Shown here piece after piece: positions 44,487-57,186 of a stretch of 64,000 bases of DNA. Source of the DNA: Buxus sempervirens (Eukaryota; Streptophyta; Magnoliopsida; Buxales; Buxaceae); assembly GCA_947561395.2 (NCBI GenBank), contig OX387191.1, positions 35,605,439-35,669,438 of the forward strand, written 5' to 3'. Each line of letters opens with the position of its first letter. The first letter of the stretch is position 1. The notes beneath the pieces were generated by a model. The model was not told where the DNA came from and searched no databases. It saw only the letters and a list, made by a program, of their open reading frames with translations. The translations under genes were made by a program, and so were the position numbers.

Positions 44487-47400
44487 ATGGAAGAAACAAA
44501 CGCATTGGCTCAGCATCAGCAGCTGCTGCTGCAACATCAACAGCAACAGCAGCAGCAACATCTCCTTCTCTTACAACAATACCAGCAACAGCAGCAGCAA
44601 CAACAACATCATCAGCAACAGCAGCAAGCCATCTCTCGTTTTCCTTCGAATATCGATGCTCATTTACGACCTCCAGGTCTTCATCGTCCAATCAACCTTC
44701 CGCAGCAGCAGCAACAACAACAACAGCAACAGCAACATCAGAACCCCAATCCTAACCCTAATTCCAACTCGCAGCAACACGTATCTCACTCGAATCAGCA
44801 TCAATTACAGCAGCAAAAAGCGAGTCGACCAGCAAATCAACCGGAGCTCGAAATGGCTTATCAAGATGCTTGGCGTGTCTGCCATCCTGACATCAAGCGC
44901 CCTTTCTCCTCACTTGAAGATGCTTGCGAGAGGTTCGTTTGGTCGTTTTATTATAGGGTTTCGTTCGTGCAATGTTTGTTATTTTTTTTCTTCCTCCGGT
45001 GAAAAGATTGTTATTCGTTTGCTAGTTGCTTGGAATTCCCAATTGTGACATTCGTCTAGTCTCGATGTTTAATGAATCTGTTGGGGACATTTCTTACAAT
45101 GGTTTAATAGTTTTAATATTAAAGAGCTTTCACAGAACGGTAATTAATGTAGTAAATTTTATGTTTCATAGCTTTTACAATCGTAAATTATCCGTTTTAT
45201 ATTACATATGCACAAACAAAGCCATGAAAAATCTAGTAGAAGAACTGAAATGAAGAGAATATTTAGTTGACAAATATGAAAGAAAACAATGTATGAAAAT
45301 TAACTGCAAAAATTGAACGCATAGGAAGGGAATTCTGACATCTGAAATTCGTTCCTAACCCTTCATGTGGTGAAATAGTTGATTTTCTTGTTGGCTTCGT
45401 TAGTTTTGTCTTTGATAGTATAAGAACTCAGTAATCAAGAAGGTACTTCTGAATGCTCTGATTTTTGTTTCCATGTAAGGAATAATATGAATGGTTATCA
45501 CATTCAGGAGTCTCTGGAGTTGTCATTGCTGCAGCATTTTTTTTTCCTTTTTGAGCGTAAAGTGCTTGCTCTCTCGTTTAGGTCCAATTCTTTAATTCTA
45601 TCAATTTATTCCCTTTTCTTCATATCTATCTTTCTGAACATGTCACTTATTCAATCCAAAAATGACCTTCGAGGTTTTTTTTTCTTTTAGAAAAATGGAT
45701 TGACTTTGACTGCCTAAAAGTTGAACCAAAACCAGCATTTCCTCATCTTAAGTGCAAAATTTTCTTCAAACTATGTATTTTCAAATCTTAGCACTATGAA
45801 AATCCATTTTGCATTAGAATGCAAGGGGATCATGAACCAATGTTTCTCTTGGAATCATAAGAGCTTCCATTGCTTTGAACTTGTCTTCCCAACTGGCAAA
45901 TTCCAAGAATGACCCCAACCCAGTCCCCATATTAATGCATTATGGATCCTTCTATTGACTTCTGGCGATTAACGCTCTTCCTTGCCTCCATAGTATGAGT
46001 TTGATCTGTTAGGCACTAAACATTAGCAAGTATGCTAGTCCGACTGCCTTCACAACTGAGATGGTATGATAGCACGGCTCACCTTTTCAAATTTTTTTTT
46101 TCTCTTCCACCGAATTCCAAATCCCACCAGCAACATCCATATCTGATAACACTTCCCATGTGGTCTCCTTAAGTTCCCAACTATTTGCAGGGCTTTTTTC
46201 TTTTTTGACTGTCCTCTCTATTTCTCTTATAGGAATATTACATTCAGCATCCAAACATTTAGAACCCCTCAAATAAAAGTCCTTTCATCAACTTTGCTAA
46301 AGTCCTCTAACATTCCAAGAGACCTTTTCACCATCATTATGTCACTATAGTAAATTCCATGCCTTTTTTTTTTTTAATTTCACTTCTTGGACTATGCCCT
46401 CTCGATTAATCATTTGTACTCCATTTACATGTTATTGTTATTCTTTGTGAACAAAGTTAGAGCATCTCTTTAAAATCATGCATAATTCTCCCAAAAAATG
46501 CATCTGCTGTCATTATTTTTGTTCATTACCAGATCTTTACAAATAACCTTTTTGGGCTTCTTCATTACTGCCCACTTCCTCAAGCATACCCAAATCTATC
46601 TCTTAATGTGTTACTTTTTTGGTAAAACACTAGCCACTGGCTCCACTAAGATGATTTCATCCCTTATCTTCCACTTGACATCAATTACTTGTAGTAACCC
46701 TATTTCCACTATCAAAACCACAGACCAAAACGTTGAGGCCCATGGTCCTCAACGTCCCTGCAGACCATAATTGAATCTCATATCATTCCCTTCACTACTT
46801 CCATGCAAACTGGAATCTTTTCTAGTTGAGAGAAGGCCTTTCCTAATCATGACATGATGATTCCCCCACCAACCCCAAATTCGTGTTTAGCCAAAGAGAT
46901 TAGGCAAAAAAGAGAAAGAACCAGGATGAGGGAAAGACAATGATTTACCTTGAGTGATTTGTGTTAACTCTAACTCATAATTGGTGTTTGGCAAACCTCA
47001 ATCCTTATAAGTCACTATTCTTCATTTTGGTAGGTCAAGATTGGTAAATTGATACCTATAATTGTGAATTTGTGTTGGGCAAACAAACAGCCACCCATCG
47101 CTGGGGTCAGTGGGTCTTGATACCATTGACCCATTCTGGTGAATCTCTTGCCTCTGAATAATTATTAATGTACTATCTTCAATAAACACCTCTTGATCTT
47201 TCCACACAAGTAATATAGATATTTCAATATGGTCCAAGGGAGTATAGCTAGCATTCAATGTTCTAGGCTTGATTCCTCTTATTAGGCTGACCATCTATTT
47301 CCAACGTACTCTATGGGCCTCCCAGTAACTTGGGTTGTTTCATTGACTCAACAAATGTCACTGGTAAATCTAGTAATGTTGAAATTTCTAACTCATAGGC

Positions 47401-50400
47401 CCAATGACAATTATGGGCCTCCTATATGGAATCTTGGCAAGCCAAGCAATTGCACTTGTTATCATCTATCTATGACAGTGGGATATCTTTGTCCCAATAA
47501 TTTGTAATTTAAACTTCCCTCTTATTTTTCTCATGCGGTCTCAGCCTCTCCATTTGTTGGGTGGTTGATCCACCTTTTGGTTCCCTTAAACTTAACTTTG
47601 ATGGTAGTGCTACGGGAATCCAGGTCCTTTGGGTGTAGAAGGGTCTGTAAAAATGGGAATGGCTGTAAAAGGGTCTATAAAAATGGGAATGGCAAGGTTA
47701 TCCTTGGTTTTTCACTTTATATATAAAGTTATGTGTCATTCACCATTAGATAGAGGAACTATGCCACCAGAGCAAAGAAGATGGAGGCATCAGGTATTCC
47801 CCGAGCTCCCATCTCTCTCCCTCTCATCTATCCCTCTATCCTCACTCTCGTGTCTTTTTTTTCTACTATTTCTGCATACAAGATGACACAAGATCATGTT
47901 GCCTTTGTTTGGGAAGAATGAAAGAGGATGGAGGCAACAGATACACTCCATTCCCCCTCTCTTTCCATTCATCTATTCCTCTCATTCTTAAGTCTCCATC
48001 CCCTCTCTCTCTCTCTATTGTGTCTTTTTTCTCTACTGTTTCTGCACACAAGATGATACAAGACCACATTGCCCCTGTTTGGGAAAAATCAAGATGATGG
48101 AGGCAACAGGTACACTCCCATCTATCCTCTCTCTATCCGCTTCTCTCATTGCCTTCCCCTCTTGTCTGATATCTCTCTTTGTCAAATTTTCCATTTCTTT
48201 TAATTGTTTCTGCATGTTACATCATGCATCTCAATGGTGTGCCTTGCGGAACTTACTAAACTCAACGATTCTTGATGCATGCCATCGATTTCTCCCCCTT
48301 TTTGAGTGGCACAGAGCATTATACCGCTTGAAATGGTGGCATTTTTAACAACCCAAAGAATCCACTATTGGAACCGATGAAATTTCACTGGCATAGTGGC
48401 ATGGGCGAAATTTCACCAAAATGGAATTCATTGGTCAAGCCATTTAAAAGAATATGGCAATTAGTTTTCCTTCCTATGCTTTGTGGTTGATTTGCCATCA
48501 TTACTTTCTCTATTAGTGAACTTCCATGACTACATATGTTTATAATCTTAGTTTTTTCACTTGCATGTGTACGAATTAGATGCATCATATATCTTGAAGA
48601 ATTGGTTTGATTGATGGGATGTGTTACGATACTTATGAGATCAATGAGATTGATATTCATATATTTTTTGTTATCACATATTGATGTCTGAAACTTTCCA
48701 TATAAATAAGGTCATATCTAAGTAGTTAGCCTCCAAGGTTTGTATTTGGGTTGGTCCTTCCGTTGCTCGTTGCATCCTTGCAATTATTTCGTATCTGTTA
48801 TGGAAGCATGTTTTAATGGACTGTTTGGGGTGCTCACATAGATAGGCAACGAAATAAGGACTGTTTATATATTTCTTTTATTGTACTTTGGATGACATTT
48901 TTTTTTTGGTTGTACATTAGTTTCATTTTAGTACTAATTTTGGAAAAAATATGGATTTTGTTGATGAAATATTCTATGTATTTTACATGTACACACACAG
49001 TGATGAAGTAAATCTGAATGTGTTAAATAGTCCTTTTGTAAATGAATGGATATAAAGAAACAAAGTGAATACAAGAACAATCAACCCTGCCCTTTGTTTC
49101 TAACCTAAAGCAATTTTGGGTGGTCTACTGAGCCAACCCAACCCTACCCATAACATCATCAGGTATTATCATAATATTTGTGAGATAACATAACATTTGC
49201 TTAGGGAAACTAGTGTTTGAAGATTTGGCTCCAAATGTAATTTTTTAACTGAAATTGGTTTGAGGTTTAATTTGTTATTCCATTACATTTATGTTTTTAA
49301 ATATTCAAAATTGCTTTAGCATGGAAACAAAGGGCAAATTTTTTTTTTTTATAGCTAAATATGATTCATTAATTAGCATAGAATATTAAGTACATAGTAC
49401 ACAAACTGTGTAACCAAGACACATAAAAAACAGAAAGCAGCATTGAACTCTTGTAGCAGTAGCGAATAAGATGTTGTCATCTCCTAACATCCACCTAAAT
49501 CAGAAAATCTGGTACATTCCAAGAAACTTTCTAAAGACACATTAACCATCATAGGACTCTCTGCCAACCATCTATACATTAGTTTTAATACCGCTGCCTG
49601 AGCCAAATATGTGAATTCCCTTTCCGTGTCCTTGAAAATTCTGAAATTTCTTTCTCCCCAAATCGCCCAAGAGATAGCTACCAGTGTTATGTTCCAGATC
49701 ATATCCCTGATTGTTTTTCCATCTTTTCACCCCCCATGCATTCATTACCATTCTAAAGTCACATGGCTGTACCCTAGAGCTACCAAACCTGCTGTGCATG
49801 AAGTTCCATAGCCTCATAGCAGTTTGACAATGGATAAGTAAATGGGCAGCTAATTCTTCCTCATTTTTGCACATGATACATCTACTTGGAGTTGGAACCA
49901 TGGTTCAAATTATCGTATCGTATCGCGCGATACGTTTCGTGTATCGTGCCTAACGGCACGATACATCATATTGTTTCGAGATACAGGTCGTTTCGACCTG
50001 TATCGAAGGGTTATCGACTGTATCGAGTCGATACAGTCGATACTTAACGCTGTATTGACTGTATCGCTCGATATAGTCGTTAAAATCAAAGAACAATGAG
50101 AGAGAGCGACAGAGAGAGAGGGAAAGAGAACGAGAGAGAGCAAGAGACAGAGAGGGAGTGCGAGAGATAGAGATCGAGAGAGAACAAGAAACAGAGAGGG
50201 AGAGCGAGAGACAGAGAGCAAGAGAGAGCGAGCGAGAGCGAGAGCGAGAGAAAGGGAACGAGAGAGAGCGAGAGACAGAGAGGGATAGAGAAAGAGCTAG
50301 AGACAGCGAGAAAGAGCAAGCGAGCGAGAGCGAGCGAGAGAGAAGGAACGAGAGATTGCGAGAAACAGCGAGAGAAAGAGAGAGACAGAGCGGAAGAGGG

Positions 50401-50415
50401 AGAGAGAGCGTGAGA

Positions 50416-50476
<61 letters not shown>

Positions 50477-53400
50477 AAGGGGTGGTTGGCGTACCTGGTT
50501 TTGCCGCCGTCGCTTCCTCTGTTCTCGAATCGGAGTCGCCTTCTTCCTCAATAAAGGTTATAAATAAATATACATAAAATATTTATAAGTTATATAAAGG
50601 TTATGAATAAAGATTTCTTTTGTATATATATATATATTTTATTATTTTCTATATTAAATGTTATATTTTATATATAAAGATAAAATTAATTATAAATATA
50701 CATAAAATAATTGAAAAATTATAAATATGTATATATATATATATATAATATTAGAAAATTATATTTTACATACAAAAAAATATTTGAATGATAAAAAGTT
50801 ATACAAATTTTATTCTTATGTACACATATATATAATATAATATTAGATAATTATATTTAATCTACATACATAATTGTAAAAAATATTTTTTTATTATTTA
50901 CAAACACGTATATATACATTTATTATTAATAATATATTCCTTGAAATTATTAATAATAATATATCATAATTATTACTCTAATATTAAATTTTAAATTGGT
51001 CTGCACAATAACCTTTCTTACTCTATTTATTTTTTATTTAGCATATTATGGCTTTTATTTATTTTTTATTAAATTTCTTAAAGCCTTTTTGCATATATGT
51101 TGACATAATACATAAATATTCTGTGTAGACCTATGATGTCAGAAACATGTTTATTTGTCAAATTTTTGACTTATCTTTCTATCTAGATATGTTTTGTTTC
51201 ATGTATCCACCATCTTTTATGCGTATCCGCCATTTTGGTGCGTATCCGTGCGTATCCATGCGCATCCTCGATACGTTTCCATTTTTGGATTGTCCGATAT
51301 GGCACGTCGATACGATACTTTGAACCATGGTTGGAACATTAGAAATTTTGGGCAACTGAGCTGGAACAGCTTCATGATCTTGAAAAGGATCAAGATCCAT
51401 CATCTGATGGATCTTATTTAATTGATAAAAAATGTTGTAAATCCTCGTTGAATTATTTTTTTGCCATTGTTTTCACTTGAAGCGCTTTTAATGGAAAATG
51501 GGGTATTTTGGGAAAAGTATTTTCTAGTGGGTTTATGTTTTTCTATGAACAAAAGAAGCGAATTTTATTGGAAAGTTCATTTTGTTTCCCTTCTATTCTG
51601 GCTAACCAAACACAACTTTAGGTTCCTTTTCAGGTCCTAGTATCTTGTACTTCCTTTTTTGCACTCTATCTTATATAATATACTCATCTTCTGAACATGT
51701 TGATTCTTGCCGTGCAACATTCTGCATCATACAACATAGTTGGTTTAATTGATGTCTTATAGAACTTACCTTTTAATTTAAGTAGAAAACGCTTATCGTT
51801 CAAAACCCTAGAAGCACCTCTCCACTTAAGCCAATCATCTCTAATCCTATATACGACATCTTCATCAATTTCTCTATCTTTTTTTTACCATTGATCCAAG
51901 GTATTTGAACTTATTATCTAAAGGGATATCCTAATTGACAATTTTAATAGTTTCATTAGTTATATTGTTGTTTGTATTAAAAAGGCATTTCATATTTTCA
52001 GTCTTCACATGACTTATTTTAAAACCTTTGATTCTAAGGTATCTCTCCACAATTCTAGTTTAAGATTTACTTCTTTATTATGACCCACTAATACTACATC
52101 ATCTAGATATATCATACACCAAGGCACCTAATCATGAATATGACTTGTCGATTCATCCATAAATAAGACGAAAAGATAAGGACTGATAGCTGACGCTTGA
52201 TGCAAACCTATCTTAACCGGGAAATCAGTTGTCTCACCAACAGTTTTCACGTTAGTTTCCTCATAAATATCCTTTATTACATCAATATATTTCATTGGTA
52301 CACTTTTTTTTAACACAAAGTCTCCCAAGTTAATTCTCTTGGAGCCTTATCATATGCATTTTCTAAATCAATAAAAACAATATGCAAATCTTTTTTCTTT
52401 TCTCTAGACTTTTCTATTAACTAAGTAAAAATATTCTCACAAAAAAAAGAAGTAAGTCTAAGTAAAAATATAGCTTCGATAGTGGATCTTCTAGGCATAA
52501 ATTCTAAATTGGTTTTCTGTCACTCTAGTTATTAGCCTTAATCTATTCAATCACTCTTTCCCACAATTTCATAGTGTGACTCATAGTTTAATGCGACAGT
52601 AATTTGCACACTCCTGTACATCTCCTATATTCTTATATATTGATATTATTGTACTAATCTTCCAAGCATTTGGCATTTTTTTCAGTTCTTAAAATATTAT
52701 TAAATAATTTAGTCAACCAAAATATATTAATATCTCCTATGCACTTCCACACCTTTATAGAGATGCCATTTGGGCCCAAGGCTTTTTCTATTCTCATGTT
52801 TACTAGAGCATGTTAAACTTCTACAACTCAAACCCTACGAATATACGTTTGTTCTTTAGTTTCATGATTGCTATCATCCATGCATAATTCAGATCTCTGT
52901 GTACCATCCCATTTAATAATTTCATAAAATACTATTTCCACTTTTCTTTAATCTCCTCATCTTTTATTGAAACCCTTGATTTTTAAGTTTTAGTACATCT
53001 AATCTGATTTAAGTATCTCATTTTCTTCTCTAAATCTTGCTAATTTATAAATAAAGTTTTCATCTTTTTTAGTACCTAACCTATCATATAAGTTGTAATA
53101 GGCATGGTTCTTTTACCGTACACTTTTTTGTGTACCGCATATGTATCCCTTTTTTTTTATTAATATAATCTAATCTTATTACCGATAAAAAAAAAAAAAG
53201 GGCATAGTTCTTAGCTCTACTTTCTTATTGGTTTCTTCTTTTGCCAAATTAAAAAAAAATAAAAAATTTCTTCTCTTCGATAACTTTTTGGACTACATCA
53301 CTCCACCATCAAGTTTCCCTACGAGCTAGAATATTACCTTGTGATTCTCCTAATACTACATCACTTGGTATGATTACAAATTTTTCTGGTTATCTTTTAA

Positions 53401-54181
53401 TTGAAGTTGTGCCCCTAGGTTTGTGCCACTTGCTAATAGGCTCAAAGCAATGTGCATATGGACTTCTTTCTTGGGAAGGCAGTACGTCCATGTTTTCTTC
53501 TACCAGCCTCAACTTTGTTTCCTTTGTTCATGCAGGTTACTGCCTTACCATGTTGTTGCAGACTATGAAGCAGAGGAGGATGATAGGATCCTTGATTCTG
53601 ACACAACGGGCCTGATGCCATCTCGTTCCCAGCAGTGGGACCACAATATTTCTGCCAAGGTCGCTGAGTTCACTGCCACTTTTGAGAAACAAGTTCTTGC
53701 CTTCAATATAATTTCCCGCAAGCGAACTCTAGGGGAATTTCGATCTGAAGAGAGGTTGATGATTGAGCAGGCTCTTCTACAGGAGGAGAAACATGCTATG
53801 CTTGAACTGAGGGCTGAAATCGAGTCCCGGGAGAAAGCTGGTAGGGAGGCTGCTGAGGCGAAGGTGCGGATGGCAGCAATGGTTCAAGCAGAGCAAGCTC
53901 GTGCCGAGGCACAAGCTCATGCCGAGATGATGGCAAGAGGCCCAATGAGAGCAAGCGCTTTTGTATCTCAAGGCGAGGATGGTTCAGTTGGCCTTGAAAT
54001 GGGAAGACAGGAACAGGGAATTAATGCAAATGAGATGACTCCTGGATGGGGAAACTCACAGAGGGAGGATGAGGAGCCATCTGAGGATTTCTTGAATGAT
54101 GAGAATGAAACTGAAAATGGGGAGACTGGCATGCAAGACGAGTGGCGCGAAGTTGGGGAATTTGATTTGAACACTCGGTGA
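44487..54181 (+). CDS. BRIP: GLTSCR-domain protein, BRIP1/BRIP2-like SWI/SNF subunit (two exons)
   Basis: The coding sequence is exon 1 44487-44932 joined to exon 2 53536-54181: 1092 bp, 363 residues, frame kept across a canonical GT-AG intron. Residues 8-50 and about 72-84 are glutamine tracts. From about residue 127 the conserved GLTSCR domain reads MAYQDAWRVCHPDIKRPF, then SSLEDACERLLPYHVVADYE across the splice junction. A charged coiled coil follows (about 220-284), and the acidic C-terminus ends in EFDLNTR. Arabidopsis BRIP1 and BRIP2 are members of this family and bind BRM in BAS-type SWI/SNF complexes. The ATG is the first in frame after a GA-rich leader. Both exons are intact, so it is probably functional despite the large intron. 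Confidence 0.85.
47555..47700 (+). mobile_element. L1-type RNase H remnant
   Basis: Codons read GSLKLNFDGSATG and, after a one-base shift, GNPGPLGV, the motif that opens the RNase H domain of plant L1 ORF2. A short duplication, AA(G/A)GGTCTRTAAAAATGGGAATGGC, follows at 47638-47692. No more of the element is recognisable. Confidence 0.55.
47775..48215 (+). repeat. Tandem repeat of about 150-170 bp, three copies
   Basis: Copies start near 47781, 47928 and 48097 with ATGGAGGCAACAGGTACACTCC, followed by C/T-rich sequence, TGTCTTTTTTC and (in the first two) TTTCTGCACACAAGATGA with TTTGGGAA. The C/T-rich parts differ in length. Confidence 0.8.
49899..51329. mobile_element. hAT-like non-autonomous DNA transposon with 8-bp duplication
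   Basis: The element is 1431 bp. It has terminal inverted repeats CATGGTTCAAA / TTTGAACCATG (11 bp perfect), extended by TATCGTATCG-like sequence. It is flanked by the perfect 8-bp duplication GTTGGAAC (49891-49898 and 51330-51337), the length typical of hAT elements. Both ends are rich in GTATCG / GTATCC subterminal repeats. The interior is a GA-rich low-complexity block (about 50096-50474) and an AT-rich block (50560-50960), with no transposase. The 139-codon frame in the GA block is a repeat artefact. Confidence 0.88.
50096..50474. repeat. GA-rich low-complexity block with (GA)n
   Basis: The unit GAGAGAGCGAGAGACAGAGA and variants expand over 380 bp, ending in a pure (GA)n run at about 50419-50474. 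Confidence 0.9.
51620..53365 (-). mobile_element. RTE-type LINE, antisense in the intron
   Basis: Read on the minus strand the order is WWWSDVVQKVIEEKK (53250-53310), an RT core with VPMKYIDVIKDIYE and IGLHQASAISPYLF (52160-52300), a degenerate YLDDVVLVGH box (about 52085-52120), and the C-terminal block DDWLKWRGAS...FYKTSIKPTMLYD (about 51730-51840). Stops and frameshifts are frequent. The endonuclease part is missing, as in a 5'-truncated copy. Confidence 0.82.
53101..53212 (+). mobile_element. Short LINE/SINE stub with 12-bp duplication inside the RTE copy
   Basis: GGCATGGTTCTT (53101-53112) and GGCATAGTTCTT (53201-53212) flank an 88-bp insert that ends in ACCGAT and a poly-A run of about 13. 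The target duplication and A-tail are the mark of L1-mediated insertion; the sequence resembles a plant L1 3' end. Confidence 0.75.
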
Positions 54182-55300
54182 CCTTCAAATTGGTTTGATG
54201 AGGGCCTAATGGAGGCTGTAAAGATTGTTTGATGCGTATGAACAGCTCAAAAATCATTTTGGAAATCGCCATTGATGATCTGCTGAATCTTTTTTTGCTG
54301 ATCATTCATATTTGCGTTCCTTACCTACACTTGGGGATTCAACTGGATTTGACTGAGGAAAACCTAAGTCCTATACTTGAAGCCTAAGAGGACAACCCCA
54401 TGTCATAACTTAAGTCAATCTTGAATCCCAGGTGTTCGTCCCTCACTTGACATAAATTAATACTTGGCTAATTCTTGTACTATATGGTGAGCTTTAGTTG
54501 ATGGTATATGTAACTTTTCCGAACCTAATGGAAGGTTCATATAATTTCCCCAAATTTCTGATGTATTTTCTTAGTAGGAGTGTGTTTATACTTGTAGTAA
54601 GCACCTTAATGCCGCAAAATTTTGAAAGGTAAAAAAATGTGGAATCTAAAAAATTGCAACAAAAATGGACATAGGGGTGAATGATCATTTTTATGAGTGT
54701 GGTTTCCCAAAAAAAAAATAAAAATGAAAAGATAGACTCGAAAGTAAAAGTACAAAATATAGTGGGTTCCGACCCACATGAGATCACGCACGTGCTACCT
54801 ATCCTATTAGGGCTTCAGGCCCTTTGCTTTTGAAAAAGTAAGAGAGGGTTGAGAGGGGGCAGCGATTGTGAGAGCGAAAGCAGAAAAAAAAAAAAAAGGA
54901 CAAAATTGTGTGCTTCGTGTGTGTGTGTGTGTTTCGTAAGAAGACGGAAGAAAGGTATGCTTTCGTTTGGTGTTATTCTTGGGTTGATACTTTGTTGATT
55001 TCCCAATTTATTTAGAACTCGGGTTTTGGACAAAGACTTGGATACATTGTGATCTCTATTTTATTATAATGGATTGATCGGATTTGTCTCATGGTTTTTC
55101 TTTGTACACTAGAGGGTTTTCCACGTAAATTTGGTATGCTCTCTCTTGTTCCTTTAGTGTTTGATATATTGCCTATGTGTTTGGATTATCTATTGCTTCA
55201 CTTGTATCTATTTATCTTTTAAGTCAATTTGCACAGAGTATTTGGGGTCCAACACAAAAAGCCATTAAAATGGGGACATCGGAGATTAAAAAAAAACATA
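54182..55300. other. 3' flank of the GLTSCR gene and a possible untranslated exon
   Basis: 54182-54600 is the probable 3' untranslated region. At about 54840-54954 lies a GA/GT-rich segment ending in AAAG|GTATGC that looks like a 5' leader with a splice donor, but no coding exon that could follow was found. It contains a short (GT)n tract. Confidence 0.35.
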
Positions 55301-55333
55301 TAGAATGAATAGCATTCCTAAAAATAATCAATT

Positions 55334-55522
55334 GCCATAACACGAGCAATTCTTTCATCAGTCTCTTGTATCAATCTCAAATGGGATTAATACACATATC
55401 CTCTTGAATTGACAAGTTTTCCTTTGCATTTTAAATTCCTAAACCAATTCAAGGGGCACTTGTATCAATCTCATTGGAGACTGACACAAGAGACTGATGG
55501 AAAACCTGAGAGGAATGGCTTA
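55334..55522. repeat. Imperfect foldback repeat
   Basis: ATCAGTCTCTTGTATCAATC near 55357 has an inverse counterpart ending at about 55499 (GAC(T)GACACAAGAGACTGAT), and CTCTTGAATTG pairs with CAATTCAAGGGG. The arms are about 60 bp with mismatches. It could be a MITE or part of a larger element. Confidence 0.55.
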
Positions 55523-55779
55523 GTGTAAACACAAGATATCTAGTGAGGGAAGCTACATGCTTGCATCTAGCTTCACATGCTGGATGCTCCTCTTTTTGAA
55601 TCAAGAATCGATCTTTTCTTTCAACCTAGGCAGCCATTCCCACATCTAGGGGGACTTTTGGATGACTTTCCTTTTGACCTTCCACATCTGAAACCCTAAT
55701 TGCCCAAAGATTTTGTCTAATTTCTTCGTGCTTGTTATTGCTTCTCAAGCCAGTGCCATTGCTAGGCAATATCTCAGAT

Positions 55780-57186
55780 TTACCATGTTCAATATGGCTA
55801 GATCTGAGATTTAAGCCTTAAGTAATAATCTCAAGCCCTCTAATTTCTTTTTTTATAAAGGAGAAAGCTTTATGGCTTGATCTCTTTAAATCTATGGCTT
55901 CATATTAAATCTTAGATCAAATTTAGCATAAACTCTCTTCTCTACGAGAGATCTAAACTAAGATCTAATATGTTTCCAAATATTTTTTATTTCATTTGCA
56001 TAATTTTAGTTTTGATTTAAGAGGATCCATGCTCAGATTCAAAGCATTTGATGTTACCTTTTACCAATTTTCCTAATTTGGACTATGCTTGCATATGAAC
56101 TTGAATAGCTCATAACTTCATCATCCAGATGAATATTTGAGTGATTCTAGTTTCATATGAAATTTATAGATATCTTTCTTAGTCCTGTCAATTTTTTGTG
56201 ATTTTTCATTAAGCAAATATTTTTACATGTTTAATTGAAGCTTGGTAGGTCTATAGAATCACAATTGCAAATCTTGTCATTTTAATTGACCATGAACTCA
56301 TTTTGGATCCTTTTTAAATAGTTCTTATTTTTAAGTTTTCCTTAATGAATCTACTTTCAAATGGAATTGATCTCATAGTTTTTAGATTTGATTTGAGGTT
56401 TAGGTGCTTGATTGATCTCGTGCTACTTTGTAGTAGAACACTTGATCAATCTGTGATGCTTTTAGCAATTTTGAGGATGCACACAAGTTTCAAATGGATG
56501 AATCTCTATAAGAGACTTACGTCATTTAAAATTTGAGGTATTCTAATATATTTAAGCCAATTTTCGAGGATTTACATAGAGCCAATCTTCACAAATAGAG
56601 GCTCAAATTTGATCTGGTCTATATTTTTGATGTTGTAGAACCAACAATTTCAATCAAGCATAACTTATTTGTTTGAAATCCTTTTTAAATGAATTTTTTT
56701 TACAGTGTATTCCTCATTGAATTAGCTTTCAAATGGCACCGAGTCATTATATTTGGATTTAATTCGAGAGAGTTATGTTTAATTGAATTAGTATTGCTCA
56801 CTAGCAGTTTCTGGATTCAAGTATCCAATCTTGTAGATATGAACTACTTGCATTTAATTTTTATGATTTATATTTTGATTTTAACTTTTTCAGAGGGCTT
56901 TAAAGGTGACGATTCAATGAGAGATCTACTGATCCATAGAATAGCTCTCATTGAAAGTCACACATCATCATTGTGTTATTCTTTATTTTTATTAAGTGTT
57001 AGTGTATGCAAGCAATTTTTAAAATGATGAAAGGCATGACAACCACATTTGGGTGGATGAGTGGGGGTGCCTAAGAACTTCCTCCACTTATAACTTAATC
57101 CCCTTACCTTGAAATCTGATGTAGACCTTCAATTAAGCCTTCTTTGGCTCATTTCATTAATTTTTACACACTTTGGTAACCATCCA
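55780..57186 (+). mobile_element. Tat-like LTR fragment (U5 part)
   Basis: CTCATAACTTCATC...GGATGAAT and GGGTGGATGAGTGGGGGTGCCTAA...CCCCTTACC (about 57045-57115) match the downstream part of LTR A (17020-17050, 17925-17985) and LTR B. The U3 part and both ends are not recognisable. It is followed directly by another LTR start. Confidence 0.65.

Larger units (their letters stand above)
49339..51420 (-). mobile_element. L1-type LINE 3' fragment, split by a hAT-like insertion
   Basis: Minus-strand codons read PSRCIMCKNEEELAAHLLIHC, the zinc-binding domain (zf-RVT) near the end of plant L1 ORF2, then with a frameshift LVAISWAIWGERNFRIF. The element ends at a poly-T run on the plus strand (49340-49351), its poly-A tail. 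The fragment continues on the other side of the inserted element at 51338-51420 (codons ...KISNVPT). It is 5' truncated. Confidence 0.78.
44933..53535 (+). other. 8603-bp intron of the GLTSCR gene
   Basis: The donor is AG|GTTCG at 44932/44933 and the acceptor TTCATGCAG|GTTAC at 53535/53536. The intron holds transposon fragments in both orientations. 44933-46050 and 48210-49338 show no recognisable gene or repeat. Around 46313 minus-strand codons read KVSWNVRGL, as at the start of L1 endonuclease, but the rest does not match well. The other blocks are listed separately. Confidence 0.85.

Noticed and set aside
44401..45048. Overlapping 215-codon frame in the first exon of the GLTSCR gene
   Set aside because: It is a shifted reading of CAG/CAA repeats. 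The frame with the GLTSCR domain joins exon 2 in phase.
46060..46880. Full L1 ORF2 start on the minus strand
   Set aside because: Only KVSWNVRGL-like codons near 46313 match. Neighbouring sequence does not read as endonuclease, so no element was annotated.
50158..50577. 139-codon frame of E/R repeats
   Set aside because: It arises from the GA-rich low-complexity block of the hAT-like element.
54840..54955. Possible 5' exon of another gene (GA-rich leader and AAAG|GTATGC)
   Set aside because: No downstream coding exon is recognisable before LTR fragments begin; kept only as a low-confidence note.
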